Assembly (NCBI GenBank): GCA_046727855.1
Contig: JBKPDL010000077.1
Span: 1 to 7,310 of the forward strand
Source of the DNA: DASPWV01 sp046727855
GTDB lineage: Bacteria; Acidobacteriota; Vicinamibacteria; Vicinamibacterales; UBA2999
Reading direction: 5' to 3'
Length of the DNA stretch: 7,310 nucleotides
The notes beneath the pieces were generated by a model, which saw only the letters and a list, made by a program, of their open reading frames with translations, searched no databases and was not told the DNA's origin. The first letter of the stretch is position 1. Each line of letters starts with the position of its first letter. Shown here piece by piece: positions 6,799-7,310 of the stretch. The translations under genes were made by a program, and so were the position numbers.

Positions 6799-7310
6799 GT
6801 GCGCGAGACCTATATGCGAGCGGCCGTGTTCGTTGGTCTGGTGCTCGTGGCGTTGCTGATGGCCTGCGATACAAAGAGTCCCACGGGGCCCAGCACCGTG
6901 ACCGTCGAAACGCCAAGCCCGCCGACGACCACGACGGTTCCTCCGGGTCCGGGAACCACGACCGCGCCGCCAACGTCGACGTCGACGACCACGAGCGTCG
7001 CGGTGGCGTTGTCGCGCACGTACGTCGCGTTTGGCCCGGTGCCGCCAACAGTGCCCAGCCAACTCACAGTGGTGCTCCAGCAACGCAGCGCGGTCGCGTC
7101 GTTCTTCGAGAGCCTCCCCTTCTTCGAAAAGCAGGCCGACCCGGTGTTTACGGTAATGGGCTTCTATGTCACGCCAGGCGGCGGCAGAGGCCAGGTGACA
7201 GGTGAGCTCGTTGGCACGCTCGACGCGGGCACGTATAACGGCACACTGACGGCGGAAACGCCAGAGTGCACGGCAGAGCGGGAGTACGGCGGCACGCTCG
7301 ATCCGCAGTT
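6799..7310 (+). CDS. Lipoprotein with Thr/Pro-rich tether (3' truncated)
   Basis: The frame is open from GTG 6799 to the window end, giving 170 codons with no stop, so the C-terminus is missing. A short hydrophobic signal (AAVFVGLVLVALLMAC) ends in a lipobox, with C23 as the probable lipidated residue. The next residue is Asp, which in enterobacteria would favour inner-membrane retention; that rule may not hold here. SPTGPS and a low-complexity Thr/Pro/Ser linker (about residues 33-66) follow, holding the domain away from the membrane. The folded part from about 67 on is not recognised. It contains FTVMGFYVTPGGGRGQ, then LVGTLDAGTYNGTLTAE and a Cys at 157, which look like repeated beta strands. 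GTG 6799 is preferred over ATG 6814 because of the GAGGA site; the signal works with either. It is likely co-transcribed with the barrel gene and may be its envelope partner. The lipoprotein call is firm; the function is unknown. Confidence 0.75.
   Translation, partial: MRETYMRAAVFVGLVLVALLMACDTKSPTGPSTVTVETPSPPTTTTVPPGPGTTTAPPTSTSTTTSVAVALSRTYVAFGPVPPTVPSQLTVVLQQRSAVASFFESLPFFEKQADPVFTVMGFYVTPGGGRGQVTGELVGTLDAGTYNGTLTAETPECTAEREYGGTLDPQ
6895..6996 (+). repeat. Low-complexity Thr/Pro/Ser-coding tract
   Basis: This part of the lipoprotein gene is built mainly from ACG, ACC, CCG and TCG codons. It includes a tandem ACGTCG unit near 6973-6984 that also creates overlapping GTCGAC palindromes. 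It encodes a flexible tether. The short repeats make it prone to slippage in length between strains. Confidence 0.6.

Noticed and set aside
1..7310. CRISPR array, tRNA, rRNA, insertion sequence or attachment site
   Set aside because: No regularly spaced repeats, tRNA-like cloverleaf, rRNA segment, transposase or flanking inverted repeats were seen.

Overview
This is a high-GC bacterial window with every supported gene on the + strand. Four of the six genes whose starts are visible begin with GTG or TTG. The closing genes encode an outer-membrane beta-barrel and a lipoprotein, so the cell has an outer membrane. The lipoprotein's start (Cys-Asp followed by SPTGPS and a Thr/Pro tether) resembles proteins I associate with soil Acidobacteriota, perhaps Vicinamibacteria-like lineages. 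That taxonomic guess is an inference from style, not a demonstrated match.

Layout. Positions 1-87 hold the last 28 codons of an unidentified gene. From 100 to 5399 four genes are packed tightly: a radical SAM protein with an atypical SPASM-like C-terminus (TTG start), a soluble family 2 glycosyltransferase (ATGA overlap), a NodU/CmcH/TobZ-family O-carbamoyltransferase (32-nt gap, GTG start), and a multi-spanning GT-C type membrane glycosyltransferase (8-nt overlap). A 98-nt gap (5400-5497) holds only a weak promoter candidate and no clear terminator. A second unit follows: an exported beta-barrel protein (5498-6787) and, 11 nt later, a lipoprotein that runs off the window (6799 to the end).

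How the genes may work together. The first unit looks like a small pathway for building or decorating a glycan or glycolipid. The GT2 enzyme could load a sugar on a lipid carrier in the cytoplasm. The carbamoyltransferase could add a carbamoyl group to a hydroxyl. The radical SAM enzyme could carry out an oxidation, epimerisation or other radical modification. The GT-C enzyme could transfer a lipid-linked sugar on the periplasmic side. The substrate and order of reactions cannot be read from the sequence. No precursor peptide gene is visible, which argues against a peptide natural product made entirely within this window. The most interesting point is the four-enzyme combination, together with the reduced cysteine pattern of the SPASM-like region and the altered nucleotide-binding motif of the GT2 enzyme.
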